A stretch of DNA of 64,000 bases from NCBI GenBank assembly GCA_022800525.1, contig JAAWQM010000003.1, forward strand, positions 16,072 to 80,071. The letters are read 5' to 3'. This DNA is from Oscillospiraceae bacterium (GTDB taxonomy: Bacteria > Bacillota > Clostridia > Oscillospirales > Oscillospiraceae). The notes below the pieces were generated by a model, which was not told where the DNA came from, ran no database searches, and saw nothing but the letters and a program-made list of their open reading frames with translations. Positions 47,257 through 56,029 of this stretch are shown piece after piece. The position numbers and the translations under genes were made by a program. How positions within the stretch are numbered: the first letter of the stretch is position 1; every line of letters starts with the position of its first letter.

Positions 47257-48087
47257 TTATGTTCGGGTCAGCTTCTCAATATGGATGATCAGATACCCCT
47301 GCTCCTCCAGGTCCAGGGAATAGCCCAGCTTCTGGTGGATGTAGGCGGCGATCTTCTGCGTGCAGGCTTCCGCCTTGGGGTACATGGCGGATACGATATT
47401 ATAAAGCTCCTCACTGCCGGAGTAGGTCTCGCGGGTGAAGATGCGGGAGAGAAAGAATTTCAGGTGGGTGACAAAGCGGATGTAGTCCAGGGAGTCCTCG
47501 TTCAGATCGAGGTTGTAGGTATAGCGCACCAGATTGACCACATCCCGGATGAGTTGGACCAGGTCGTTGGCCAGACGCTCGCCGCTGCCGTACTGGGCGT
47601 TGACGATGTGCATGGCGAGAAACCCCGCCTCATCGTCGCGAAGCCGGATTCCGGCTTCGCGCTGGACGATGTCCAGCGCATCCAAACCGAGCTGGAACTC
47701 ATCGGGATAGAATTTCCTGATCTCCCAGAGCAGGGCGTTGGTCAGGTCCAGGCCCTTCCGCTGCCGCTCAATGGCAAAGCTGATGTGGTCGGAGACCATC
47801 AGGACCAGGGTTTCATTCAGCGGCTTGTTGATTTTCGTCTGCACATGCTCCACAATCTGCATCCCCAGGGAGAAGTGCTCCAGCGGGATGCGCTCCAGCA
47901 GCTCCACCAGCTGCGGGATGTGCGCGCCGCTGCTGAGACCGAAAAACTGCTTTTCCACCAGCTGCATATCCGGCTCCATCCCGGGCTTGGCGCCGAAGCC
48001 GATGCCCCAGCCCATCAGGACGATTTCCCGTCCCTGGCTGTCGGAGGCGATCACAATATTGTTGTTCAGCTGCTTGGAGATTTTCAT
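47257..48087 (-). CDS. BglG/LicT family transcription antiterminator
   Basis: MKISKQLNNNIVIASDSQGREIVLMGWGIGF RNA-binding CAT domain; two PRDs. Confidence 0.94.
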   Translation of the reverse strand: MKISKQLNNNIVIASDSQGREIVLMGWGIGFGAKPGMEPDMQLVEKQFFGLSSGAHIPQLVELLERIPLEHFSLGMQIVEHVQTKINKPLNETLVLMVSDHISFAIERQRKGLDLTNALLWEIRKFYPDEFQLGLDALDIVQREAGIRLRDDEAGFLAMHIVNAQYGSGERLANDLVQLIRDVVNLVRYTYNLDLNEDSLDYIRFVTHLKFFLSRIFTRETYSGSEELYNIVSAMYPKAEACTQKIAAYIHQKLGYSLDLEEQGYLIIHIEKLTRT

Positions 48088-48123
48088 AGTCCAGCACCTC
48101 CGGTCCAGGAACGGCAGGGCAAC

Positions 48124-48194
48124 AAAAAAACCATGCCCGTAAAACGCCAGCAAACCAACGGGTTTCTCCCTGGCTGGGTTTTACAAAACATGGT
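48124..48194 (-). terminator. Leader terminator upstream of bglG-type gene, overlaps RAT
   Basis: minus strand CCATGttttGTAAAACcCAGC...GCTGgcGTTTTACgggCATGGTTTTTTT. Confidence 0.8.
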
Positions 48195-48217
48195 AACGCC
48201 TGCCGAACAGTAACGCC
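48192..48217 (-). promoter_or_regulatory. Ribonucleic antiterminator (RAT) element
   Basis: minus strand GGCGTTACTGTTCGGCAGGCGTTACC resembles BglG/LicT RAT. Confidence 0.8.
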
Positions 48218-48555
48218 AACTCTTAATTGTGAACAAATTATAACATCGGGACCGGCGGTTGACAAAGTAGTTTGTTGGCGGTTATGAATAATTTTGTGAA
48301 TCTATACATTTCCAAAGCACAGTTTTTTGGTGATTTCGCCAATTCAAAAGACTGAACTCCTGCGCTTTTGGTAAGTTTTACCACATCCTCCCGCTTCTGG
48401 ACCGTCCGGAAGGCCAGCGGGGGAGGGCGCCCTGGGGAGCGCGGGGCCCGGAACCTTACACGAATGTAAGGTTCCGGGCCGTTTTGTAAGGTAAAGCGAT
48501 GGAACGGAGCGCCGGACTGCGGTATAATAGCCTTGCAAACAAAGCCAAGGAGGAA

Positions 48556-49329
48556 ATGAAAATGCCTATCCTGCAAGTCAGCGATCTGAAGAAGATATAC
48601 ACCACCCGCTTCGGCGGACAACAGGTGCAGGCGCTCAGCAGCGTCAACTTTGCCGTGGAGCCGGGAGAGTACGTCGCCATCATGGGCGAGTCCGGCAGCG
48701 GCAAGACCACCTTATTGAATATCCTGGCGGCCCTGGACAAGCCCACCAGCGGCGAGGTTCTGCTGGACGGGAAGGACATCGTCACCATCAAGGAGAAGGC
48801 CATCGCCGCCTTCCGGCGGGACCATCTGGGCTTCGTGTTCCAGGACTTCAATCTGCTGGACACCTTCTCCATCCAGGACAACATCCTCCTCCCCCTGGTG
48901 CTGGCGGGGAAGACCTATAAGGAGATGGAGCAGCGCCTGCTGCCCCTGGCCCGGCGGCTGGGCATCGATGCGCTGCTGAAGAAGTATCCCTACGAGGTCT
49001 CCGGCGGACAGAAGCAGCGGGTGGCGGTGGCCCGGGCCCTCATCACGGAGCCGCGGATCGTCCTGGCGGACGAACCCACCGGCGCGCTGGACAGCAAGGC
49101 CACCGACAGCCTCCTGAGCCTCTTTGACCAGGTGAATGCGGAGGGCCAGACCATCCTCATGGTGACCCACTCCACCAAGGCCGCCAGCCACGCCAAGCGG
49201 GTCATGTTCATCCGGGACGGCGAGGTGTTCCACCAGATCTACAAGGGCGTCAGCACCACCGAGGAGATGTACCAGAAGATCTCCGACACCCTGACCCTCC
49301 TGGCCTCCGGAGGTGAGAGACATGCGTAA
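48556..49329 (+). CDS. ABC transporter ATP-binding protein (Bce/MacB-like)
   Basis: GESGSGKTTLLNILAALDKPTSGEVLLDG, VSGGQKQRVAVARALITEPRIVLADEPTGALDS. Confidence 0.95.
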   Translation: MKMPILQVSDLKKIYTTRFGGQQVQALSSVNFAVEPGEYVAIMGESGSGKTTLLNILAALDKPTSGEVLLDGKDIVTIKEKAIAAFRRDHLGFVFQDFNLLDTFSIQDNILLPLVLAGKTYKEMEQRLLPLARRLGIDALLKKYPYEVSGGQKQRVAVARALITEPRIVLADEPTGALDSKATDSLLSLFDQVNAEGQTILMVTHSTKAASHAKRVMFIRDGEVFHQIYKGVSTTEEMYQKISDTLTLLASGGERHA

Positions 49330-51373
49330 CTCCGGACTTTACCCCAAGCTGGCGGCGCAGAGCATCCGCAACAACCGGAAGTTTTATTTCCCCTATATCC
49401 TGGCCCTGCTGGGGGATGTGGCGGCTATGTATATCATGCGGGCCCTGGTCAACGATCCCAACGCGGCGGACATCATGCCGGGACGGCCCAACGGGTACTT
49501 CTACGTGAAGATGTTTATGGGCTTCGGCATGGTCATCGCCTACCTGTTCTCCGCCATCTTCGTGCTGTATATCAACGGTTTTCTCATGAAGCAGCGGAAG
49601 AAGGAGCTGGGTCTTTACAACATCCTGGGCATGGGCAAGGGACATATCGCCGTGGTGCTGGTCATTGAGACGTTCATTATCGGCGTGCTGGGCATCGGCG
49701 GCGGCATGATTACGGGGCTTGTCCTCCATAAGCTGGTGAGCCTGATTCTCCACAAGGTGATGTGGATGCCGGTGCCCTTCGGCTTCTATATCTGCTGGGA
49801 CGGCATGGCCCAGACAGCGGTGTTGTTCGCGGTGCTGCTGGCGGTGACGCTGCTGGTGAACCTGAACAAGGTCCGGGTGTCAAAGCCCATTGAGCTGCTC
49901 CGCGGCGGCAATACAGGCGAACGGGAGCCGAAGACCAAGTGGCTCATGACCCTGCTGGGCGTTGTCACCCTGGGGGCGGGATACTATATCGCGGTGACGA
50001 CAAAGACGGGCGTGGAAGCGATCATGATGTACTTCGTGGCGGTGTTTCTGGTGATTGTGGGGACCTACTGCCTGTTCACCGCCGTGAGCATCTTCGTACT
50101 GAAGGCCCTGCGGAGGAATAAGAAGTTCTACTACCAGACCGGCCACTTCATCGGCGTCAGCGGGATGCTCTACCGGATGAAGCAGAACGCTGTGGGCCTT
50201 GCCAATATCTGCATCCTGTGTACCATGGTGATGGTCATGCTCTCCGGCACGCTGTCGCTGTACCTGGGTACGGAGGACATGGTGCAGGAGCAGTATCCGG
50301 GGGATGTGAACGTCTGGGTCTATTATGTCCCGGATGAGGAGGACCCCTTCAACGCGGACGCCATGCTGTCGGTGCAGGTGGGCTATATCGAGAGCCAGGG
50401 GGTCGCCGTCAGCGGCGTGAAGACCAGCCGGGCGCTGAGCTTCGGCGCGGGGCTGCTGCCGGACGGGAGCTATACCACCAACCGCTTTGATGACGGGTCC
50501 GTGGGAGCCATCGTGGATATGACCTGGATTACGGAGGACGAGTACGCCGCCGTCACCGGCGGGACGCTGGGCCTGCGTCCCGGCGAGGTGGCCGCCTACG
50601 GAGTGGACGGCGACACGCTGACCGTCCATTGGGTGACGCCGGACGAGAACCGGGAGCTGGGGACCTCCACCTGGCAGGTCGCCCATAAGCTCAAGGACAA
50701 TCCCCATTTCACACCCGATATGGTCCAGCTTGTGACCATTGTGGTGCCGGATGAAGCGGCGGTCCACGAGGTCTGGAGGCTTCAGAACAGGGCTTACGGG
50801 CAGAGGGCGTCCAATATGCAGTGGTTCGCCTACCTGGATCTGGACTGCGGCGAGGAGACGCTGGCCGCGCTGGAGAGCGGGTACACGGACGCCATCTCGG
50901 ACAAGAGCTTTTATGAGGGTACCGGCCACTGGTATTCCAGCAGCTGGGACCTGCGCATTGACAGCGAGGCGGAGGCGTACGGCCTGGCCGGGGGCTTCCT
51001 GTTCCTGGGCATCTTCCTTGGGTTCGTTTTCCTGATGGCGACGGTACTCATTATCTACTACAAGCAGATCAGCGAGGGCTACGAGGACAAGGACCGGTTT
51101 GAGATCATGCAGAAGGTGGGCCTGAGCCGCGGTGAGGTCAGGAGGTCCATCCACAGTCAGATCCTGATGGTGTTCTTCATGCCCATCGCGGTGGCGGCAA
51201 TCCACATCGTCTTTGACTTCAACATGGTGGAGAAGCTGCTGACCATGTTCATGATCCACAATAGCGCCCTGACTGCCATGTGTACGCTGGGGACGGTGCT
51301 GGTGTTCTTCCTGGTCTACGGAGCGGTGTACCTGCTGACGGCCCGGATGTATTACAAAATAGTAGAAAGGTGA
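49322..51373 (+). CDS. FtsX/BceB-like ABC transporter permease
   Basis: multi-TM with large extracellular domain; start overlaps ATPase stop. Confidence 0.9.
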   Translation: MRNSGLYPKLAAQSIRNNRKFYFPYILALLGDVAAMYIMRALVNDPNAADIMPGRPNGYFYVKMFMGFGMVIAYLFSAIFVLYINGFLMKQRKKELGLYNILGMGKGHIAVVLVIETFIIGVLGIGGGMITGLVLHKLVSLILHKVMWMPVPFGFYICWDGMAQTAVLFAVLLAVTLLVNLNKVRVSKPIELLRGGNTGEREPKTKWLMTLLGVVTLGAGYYIAVTTKTGVEAIMMYFVAVFLVIVGTYCLFTAVSIFVLKALRRNKKFYYQTGHFIGVSGMLYRMKQNAVGLANICILCTMVMVMLSGTLSLYLGTEDMVQEQYPGDVNVWVYYVPDEEDPFNADAMLSVQVGYIESQGVAVSGVKTSRALSFGAGLLPDGSYTTNRFDDGSVGAIVDMTWITEDEYAAVTGGTLGLRPGEVAAYGVDGDTLTVHWVTPDENRELGTSTWQVAHKLKDNPHFTPDMVQLVTIVVPDEAAVHEVWRLQNRAYGQRASNMQWFAYLDLDCGEETLAALESGYTDAISDKSFYEGTGHWYSSSWDLRIDSEAEAYGLAGGFLFLGIFLGFVFLMATVLIIYYKQISEGYEDKDRFEIMQKVGLSRGEVRRSIHSQILMVFFMPIAVAAIHIVFDFNMVEKLLTMFMIHNSALTAMCTLGTVLVFFLVYGAVYLLTARMYYKIVER

Positions 51374-51378
51374 AACAA

Positions 51379-51468
51379 ATGAAAAAAGGACTTGTGTTTC
51401 TTCTGCTGGCGGCCCTGGGCGCAGGGTTGCTGGTGCGGTGGTCCCGCCGGAACTGGTGGGAGGCGTAG
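51379..51468 (+). CDS. Possible 29-aa membrane peptide
   Basis: MKKGLVFLLLAALGAGLLVRWSRRNWWEA, preceded by GAAAGGTG, 5 bp after permease stop. Confidence 0.4.
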   Translation: MKKGLVFLLLAALGAGLLVRWSRRNWWEA

Positions 51469-51534
51469 GGAAACGGGCCGCCGCCCTTGGCGGCCCGTCC
51501 GATGGGATATGGAAACCAAAGAAAGGAGCAAAAA

Positions 51535-51768
51535 ATGGACCGGGTGGATACAGCCTTGATGCTGGCAATGCTGTGCCTGATGGCGGGGACGCTGCTGGTG
51601 GGATTCAGCCGCCCGCTGTGGTGGATGCTCCACCAGCGGGGGCCGGACGGGGGGAGGCACACGCCCCGCAACTACGAGTGGATGCTGCGGATTCCCGGCA
51701 TCTGCCTGCTGGCGGTAGCCGCCTGCGTGATCGGCATGAGCGTGGCAGGCGTGTTCCCGTTTGAATGA
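51535..51768 (+). CDS. Small two-TM membrane protein, 77 aa
   Basis: SD GAAAGGAG; hydrophobic N- and C-terminal segments. Confidence 0.6.
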   Translation: MDRVDTALMLAMLCLMAGTLLVGFSRPLWWMLHQRGPDGGRHTPRNYEWMLRIPGICLLAVAACVIGMSVAGVFPFE

Positions 51769-51781
51769 TGTTTGTTTTGTC

Positions 51782-51851
51782 CGGGCGGGCCTCTGTGTCC
51801 GCCCGCCCTCGGGGAAATCGGGCGGCGGGCGGGCGCGGAGGCCCGCCCCTA
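51782..51851. repeat. Large imperfect GC-rich inverted repeat
   Basis: GGGCGGGCCTCtGtGtCCGCCCGCC vs reverse complement of GGCGGGCGgGCGCGGAGGCCCGCCC, about 27-nt arms. Confidence 0.6.
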
Positions 51852-51852
51852 C

Positions 51853-51869
51853 TGTTACAAAAATGTTAC
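51853..51869 (+). promoter_or_regulatory. WalR(YycF)-type operator
   Basis: TGTTAC-AAAAA-TGTTAC fits TGTWAH-N5-TGTWAH, 88 bp upstream of lysozyme ATG. Confidence 0.55.
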
Positions 51870-51957
51870 AACCCCCGCCAAGGTCTTCCTTTCGGATGTC
51901 GATTGTGATAAAATACCGTCGAAACTTTTTATTTCCGTTAGAAAGTGAGACATCCAG

Positions 51958-54072
51958 ATGAGAGTGAAACCTGTGAAAAAGCGGACCTGGATCGTAATGC
52001 TGTGTTTGGCGCTGACGCTGACGTTCCTCCCGGGAGCGGCTTTCGCGGTGGATACCTATACAACCAGCGCGGAGTGCGTGGAGACAATTAAGGCTTACGA
52101 GGATATCCGCCTGACGGCCTATACGGACATCAGCGGTAAGTGGTACATCGGCTACGGCTCCACCTGCGATCCCTCCGACTATCCCAACGGCATCTCCGTG
52201 GAGAAGGCAGAGGAACTGCTGCGCAAGGATCTGGCCGTCGCGGAGGACACCGTGAACGGGATGCTTCGGCAGTATGGCATCTCCGTCACCCAGTACCAGT
52301 TCGACGCTCTGGTGGACATGACCTACAACCTGGGGATGCAGTGGATCAACCCGGAATACAGGCTCTGCTCCTACCTCATCAACGGCATCAGCCGCTATAG
52401 CGAGGTGGAGGTGGTCAACGCCATCGCCACCTGGTGTCACGCCGGAGGCGACGTGGTGATGGAGAATCTGGTGTCCCGCCGCCTGTGGGAGGCGTTTCTG
52501 TTCCTCTACGGCGATTACAGCAACGACGGCCCGGAGCGGTACTGCTACATTGATTTTGACGTGAACGGCGGCGTGAAGGACGCCAGCCAGGACAGCCGTA
52601 CGGTCTTCTATCCCGTTGGCCAGCCCTACGGCAAGCTGCCGGTTCCCACGAAGCCGGGCCAGAGCTTTCTGGGCTGGTTCACCGGTGATGGAACCCAGGT
52701 GACCGGCCTGGAGACGGCGGAGAAGTCTCTGACCGTCTACGCCCGCTGGGGCGATGGGAGCGCCACCCCGATTCCCGTCACCACCCCGCCCGCCATCGAC
52801 TATTCCGTCTGGGTCAACCCCTACAGGGATGTGGCGTCCAGCGACTGGTACTATACATACGTCCGCGAGCTGAGCTACCACAATATTGTGGCCGGATATC
52901 CCGACGGCTCCTTCATGCCTCAGAACAAGGTCAGCGCCGGGGAGGCGCTGAAGCTGATCCTGCTGGCCGCCACGGACGCGGTGGACCCCGGCAACGCCAT
53001 AAACGGCGGGCACTGGGCGGAGAACTATCTGGCGCTGGCGGAGGGCTTGGGCTGCGTTGCGTCCGGCGAGGTGCTGAACCTGGACGGGGAGATCAACCGG
53101 CTCACCATCGCCCGGATCACCGCCATCGCCATGGGTCTGGAGCTGAAGGAGGGCGTGCTGCCCTTCAACGACTGCGACGACCTCTATACCATGGCGCTCT
53201 ACGGCGCGGGGATCATTGAGGGGGACACCCTGGCCGGCGTGCGCAACTTCAATCCCCTCAACAGCATCAGCCGGGCGGAAATCTGCGCCATCGTCTCCCG
53301 CGTGCGCAACTACACCCCGCCCAACAACCCGATGGTGTCCGGATACATTGAGTACGGTAATAACCGCCTTCCCGTGATGTGGGACGTGCCCGCGGCCCCC
53401 TACAACAAGCACCTGCTGGTTCGGGACGGCAGTATCATGCACTACTATGATCCCAACTACACCACTGCTATCGGCATCGACATCTCCCGGCACCAGGGGG
53501 ATATCGACTGGCAGAAAGTGGCGGACTCCGGCATGGTGGAATTTGCGTTCATCCGCGTGGGCGGGCGGTTCGCCGAGTCCGGCGGGCTCTATGACGACGC
53601 CAATTTCCAGAAGAATGTAGAGGGCGCGCAGGCCGCCGGAATCAAGGTGGGGGTATACTTCTATTCCACCGCCATTTCCGTCGAGGAGGCGGTGGAGGAG
53701 GCCAACTACGTTCTGGGGAAGGTCTGGCCCTACCATCTGGACTACCCGGTGGTGTTTGACTGGGAAATCCTGTCCAAGACCAGCCGCAACGCCAACCTCA
53801 GCAAGGCCACGGTGACGGCCTGCGCCCAGGCGTTCTGTCAGACGGTGGCTTACGCGGGCTACACTCCCATGATCTATATGGGCCTGGATACCGGGTACAA
53901 CCGGCTGGACCTGAGCCAGCTGACCAATTACGACTTCTGGTTCGCCCAGTACAACAGCCGCAACCAGCCGGATATGTACTACAACTACCGCATCTGGCAG
54001 TACACGGACAGCGGCACCGTCCCCGGCATTGACGGCAAGGTGGACATGGACATCGCGTTTATCCCGTATTGA
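51958..54072 (+). CDS. Secreted lysozyme: GH24-like + InlB-type B-repeat + SLH + GH25
   Basis: signal peptide; IKAYEDIRLTAYTDISGKWYIGYGST; FDVNGG...GWFTGDG; YRDVASSDWYYTYVRELSYHNIVAGYPDGSFMP; AIGIDISRHQGDIDWQKV...VFDWEI. Confidence 0.88.
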   Translation: MRVKPVKKRTWIVMLCLALTLTFLPGAAFAVDTYTTSAECVETIKAYEDIRLTAYTDISGKWYIGYGSTCDPSDYPNGISVEKAEELLRKDLAVAEDTVNGMLRQYGISVTQYQFDALVDMTYNLGMQWINPEYRLCSYLINGISRYSEVEVVNAIATWCHAGGDVVMENLVSRRLWEAFLFLYGDYSNDGPERYCYIDFDVNGGVKDASQDSRTVFYPVGQPYGKLPVPTKPGQSFLGWFTGDGTQVTGLETAEKSLTVYARWGDGSATPIPVTTPPAIDYSVWVNPYRDVASSDWYYTYVRELSYHNIVAGYPDGSFMPQNKVSAGEALKLILLAATDAVDPGNAINGGHWAENYLALAEGLGCVASGEVLNLDGEINRLTIARITAIAMGLELKEGVLPFNDCDDLYTMALYGAGIIEGDTLAGVRNFNPLNSISRAEICAIVSRVRNYTPPNNPMVSGYIEYGNNRLPVMWDVPAAPYNKHLLVRDGSIMHYYDPNYTTAIGIDISRHQGDIDWQKVADSGMVEFAFIRVGGRFAESGGLYDDANFQKNVEGAQAAGIKVGVYFYSTAISVEEAVEEANYVLGKVWPYHLDYPVVFDWEILSKTSRNANLSKATVTACAQAFCQTVAYAGYTPMIYMGLDTGYNRLDLSQLTNYDFWFAQYNSRNQPDMYYNYRIWQYTDSGTVPGIDGKVDMDIAFIPY

Positions 54073-54085
54073 CGGGAGGTGCGGC

Positions 54086-54529
54086 ATGAGCGTACTCATG
54101 GTCCTGGCATCCGATGCCCCGCTGAAGGAGGTCCCGCCGCCTCCTGACCTGATGATCGTTCTGGATATCGGGAAACAAGCCGCAGAATATAGAAACGCCG
54201 GGATAGGCTTTGCGGTTTTTGAAACGGACAGAGTCCTGGAGCTTCAGACGGAAAAGCAATACTTTTTCAACGTAGACAGCTACGGCCCGGGACATGAGGA
54301 GAACCTTGCCGCCTATCTGCGGGAGCAGCTGGAGGAGGCCGGGGAGATCGAGTTCTGGCACGTCTGGCTGGACGGAGGTTTCGACCACCGGGTCCGGAGG
54401 GTTGAGATCGCGGCAGATGAGCTGACGGCGGAAGACATCCGGGAACTGGAGTCGCTGGAGGTCTGGCAGCGGGACCCGGTGACGGACGCTGCGACAGACT
54501 ACTGTTATCTCTTGAGATGCAGTGGATAA
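54086..54529 (+). CDS. Hypothetical protein
   Basis: SD GGGAGGTG; intact 147-aa ORF. Confidence 0.6.
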   Translation: MSVLMVLASDAPLKEVPPPPDLMIVLDIGKQAAEYRNAGIGFAVFETDRVLELQTEKQYFFNVDSYGPGHEENLAAYLREQLEEAGEIEFWHVWLDGGFDHRVRRVEIAADELTAEDIRELESLEVWQRDPVTDAATDYCYLLRCSG

Positions 54530-54630
54530 AAGGTGGTTTCACCAGACCACTGCATTGCTGCTGCTGTCAGCGCCCATAAATGAGGATGGAATGTCAATAG
54601 TTACAAATTTGAGTTTGTGAGAAAAAACAC

Positions 54631-55116
54631 ATGATGAGGATAAGGCCATATAAAGCTTCGGATGCGGATACGATATTGTCGTGGTGTCAAGATGAAAAAG
54701 CATATTATCAATGGACAGCAGGTAGATTCGGTGATTACCCTATCACACAAAGGGAATTTTGTTTTGATGAATCCCTGATGCCGTTTACTGCATTTGATGA
54801 GACAGGGATCGTTGGTTTTTTTACACTGAGGAATCCCGATGAGTCATTGGATGAATTACGCTTTGGATTTGTTATCGTAAATCCTCACAAGAGAGGAAAA
54901 GGCTGTGGAAAAGCTATGCTCCAGCTGGGTCTGAAATTTGTATTTGAAATATATGGAGCAAAAAAAGTATCATTGGGTGTTTTTGAGAATAATCCTCAAG
55001 CTTATTACTGTTATAAAGCAGTCGGTTTCAGCGATGCGGTTCTTGACACAACAAAAAAGTATTGTATTCTTGGTGAAGAATGGACGTGCAAAGAATTGAT
55101 TATGGAGAATGAATAA
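54631..55116 (+). CDS. GNAT family N-acetyltransferase
   Basis: MMRIRPYKASDADTILSWC; GFVIVNPHKRGKGCGKAMLQLGLKFVFE acetyl-CoA motif A. Confidence 0.88.
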   Translation: MMRIRPYKASDADTILSWCQDEKAYYQWTAGRFGDYPITQREFCFDESLMPFTAFDETGIVGFFTLRNPDESLDELRFGFVIVNPHKRGKGCGKAMLQLGLKFVFEIYGAKKVSLGVFENNPQAYYCYKAVGFSDAVLDTTKKYCILGEEWTCKELIMENE

Positions 55117-55124
55117 AGTTCAGA

Positions 55125-55168
55125 TTATCAAGGGGACTTCGTATTTTGGATGAAATCCCCCTTGATAA
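55125..55168 (+). terminator. Inverted repeat/terminator after GNAT gene
   Basis: TTATCAAGGGG...CCCCTTGATAA 11-bp perfect arms. Confidence 0.55.
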
Positions 55169-55267
55169 AACAAGCTGCGGGGGCCTGGGCGTCATGACCC
55201 GGGCCTCCGCATGGAGAACCGCCCAAAAATCCCAGAAAAATTTTATGAAAAAAAGAGAAAATTTCTC

Positions 55268-55296
55268 TTGACATTTTTCACCGCATACGGTACAAT
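55268..55296 (+). promoter_or_regulatory. Sigma-A promoter of S10 operon
   Basis: TTGACA - 17 bp - TACAAT. Confidence 0.85.
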
Positions 55297-55302
55297 AAAT
55301 GA

Positions 55303-55589
55303 GCTTGTGCAGGAACTGCCATGGCATGGCGCCTGCATGCACTGCGATGATGCGGGAGATTGCGGCTGAAGCCGGTAACTTCCGCGGAGTATGTCCGATA
55401 ATCGGGCGGCTGAGAATGTCCTTTTCACGGCAGTAGATCGCCGTGCCATGGGCACGTACCGGCCTTTTGCGCCGGTATTTTCTATGAGCCGGAATGATAC
55501 GCATGGCTGAGTGGAAAGAAAATTCTCGCCGTACAGAGTAAGGAGCATCCAGTCAACTACTTTGTACAACATATGGAGGAACAACCGAA
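55303..55589 (+). promoter_or_regulatory. Long S10 operon leader with hairpins
   Basis: CGTGCCatGGGCACG 55442-55456 followed by TACCGGCcttttgcGCCGGTATTTTC 55457-55481. Confidence 0.5.
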
Positions 55590-55898
55590 ATGGCAAAAGA
55601 AATGATCCGGATCCGCCTCAAGGCGTATGACCACCAGGTCATCGACCAGTCCGCCGAGAAGATCGTCGAGACCGCCAAGCGCACCGGCGCTTCTGTGTCC
55701 GGCCCCATCCCTCTGCCCACCAAGAAGGAGGTCGTGACCATCCTGCGGGCGGTCCACAAGTATAAGGACAGCCGGGAGCAATTTGAGCGCCGCACCCACA
55801 AGCGCCTGATCGACATTACCAATTCCACCCCCAAGACTGTGGAGGCCCTGATGAGCCTGGAGCTGCCTGCCGGCGTGGAGATCGAGATCAAGCTGTAA
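55590..55898 (+). CDS. rpsJ: 30S ribosomal protein S10
   Basis: [29 protein letters not shown]. Confidence 0.98.
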   Translation: MAKEMIRIRLKAYDHQVIDQSAEKIVETAKRTGASVSGPIPLPTKKEVVTILRAVHKYKDSREQFERRTHKRLIDITNSTPKTVEALMSLELPAGVEIEIKL

Positions 55899-56029
55899 GC
55901 CCCTGCGGCGAAACGCCGCACACTGATTTTGTTACCCATCAGTCCGCCGACTTGCGTGAGGCGGACGGGGTCATGTCGCCGCAGCTCCGACTGCGCCGAC
56001 CAATAACCTTATTATAAAGGAGAACGACA

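Noticed and set aside
51958-54072. Prophage endolysin / prophage remnant
   Set aside because: No other phage genes nearby; signal peptide and SLH domains point to a host surface enzyme
51352-54099. 915-aa minus-strand ORF antisense to the lysozyme gene
   Set aside because: Shadow ORF; the sense frame has clear GH24/SLH/GH25 domains
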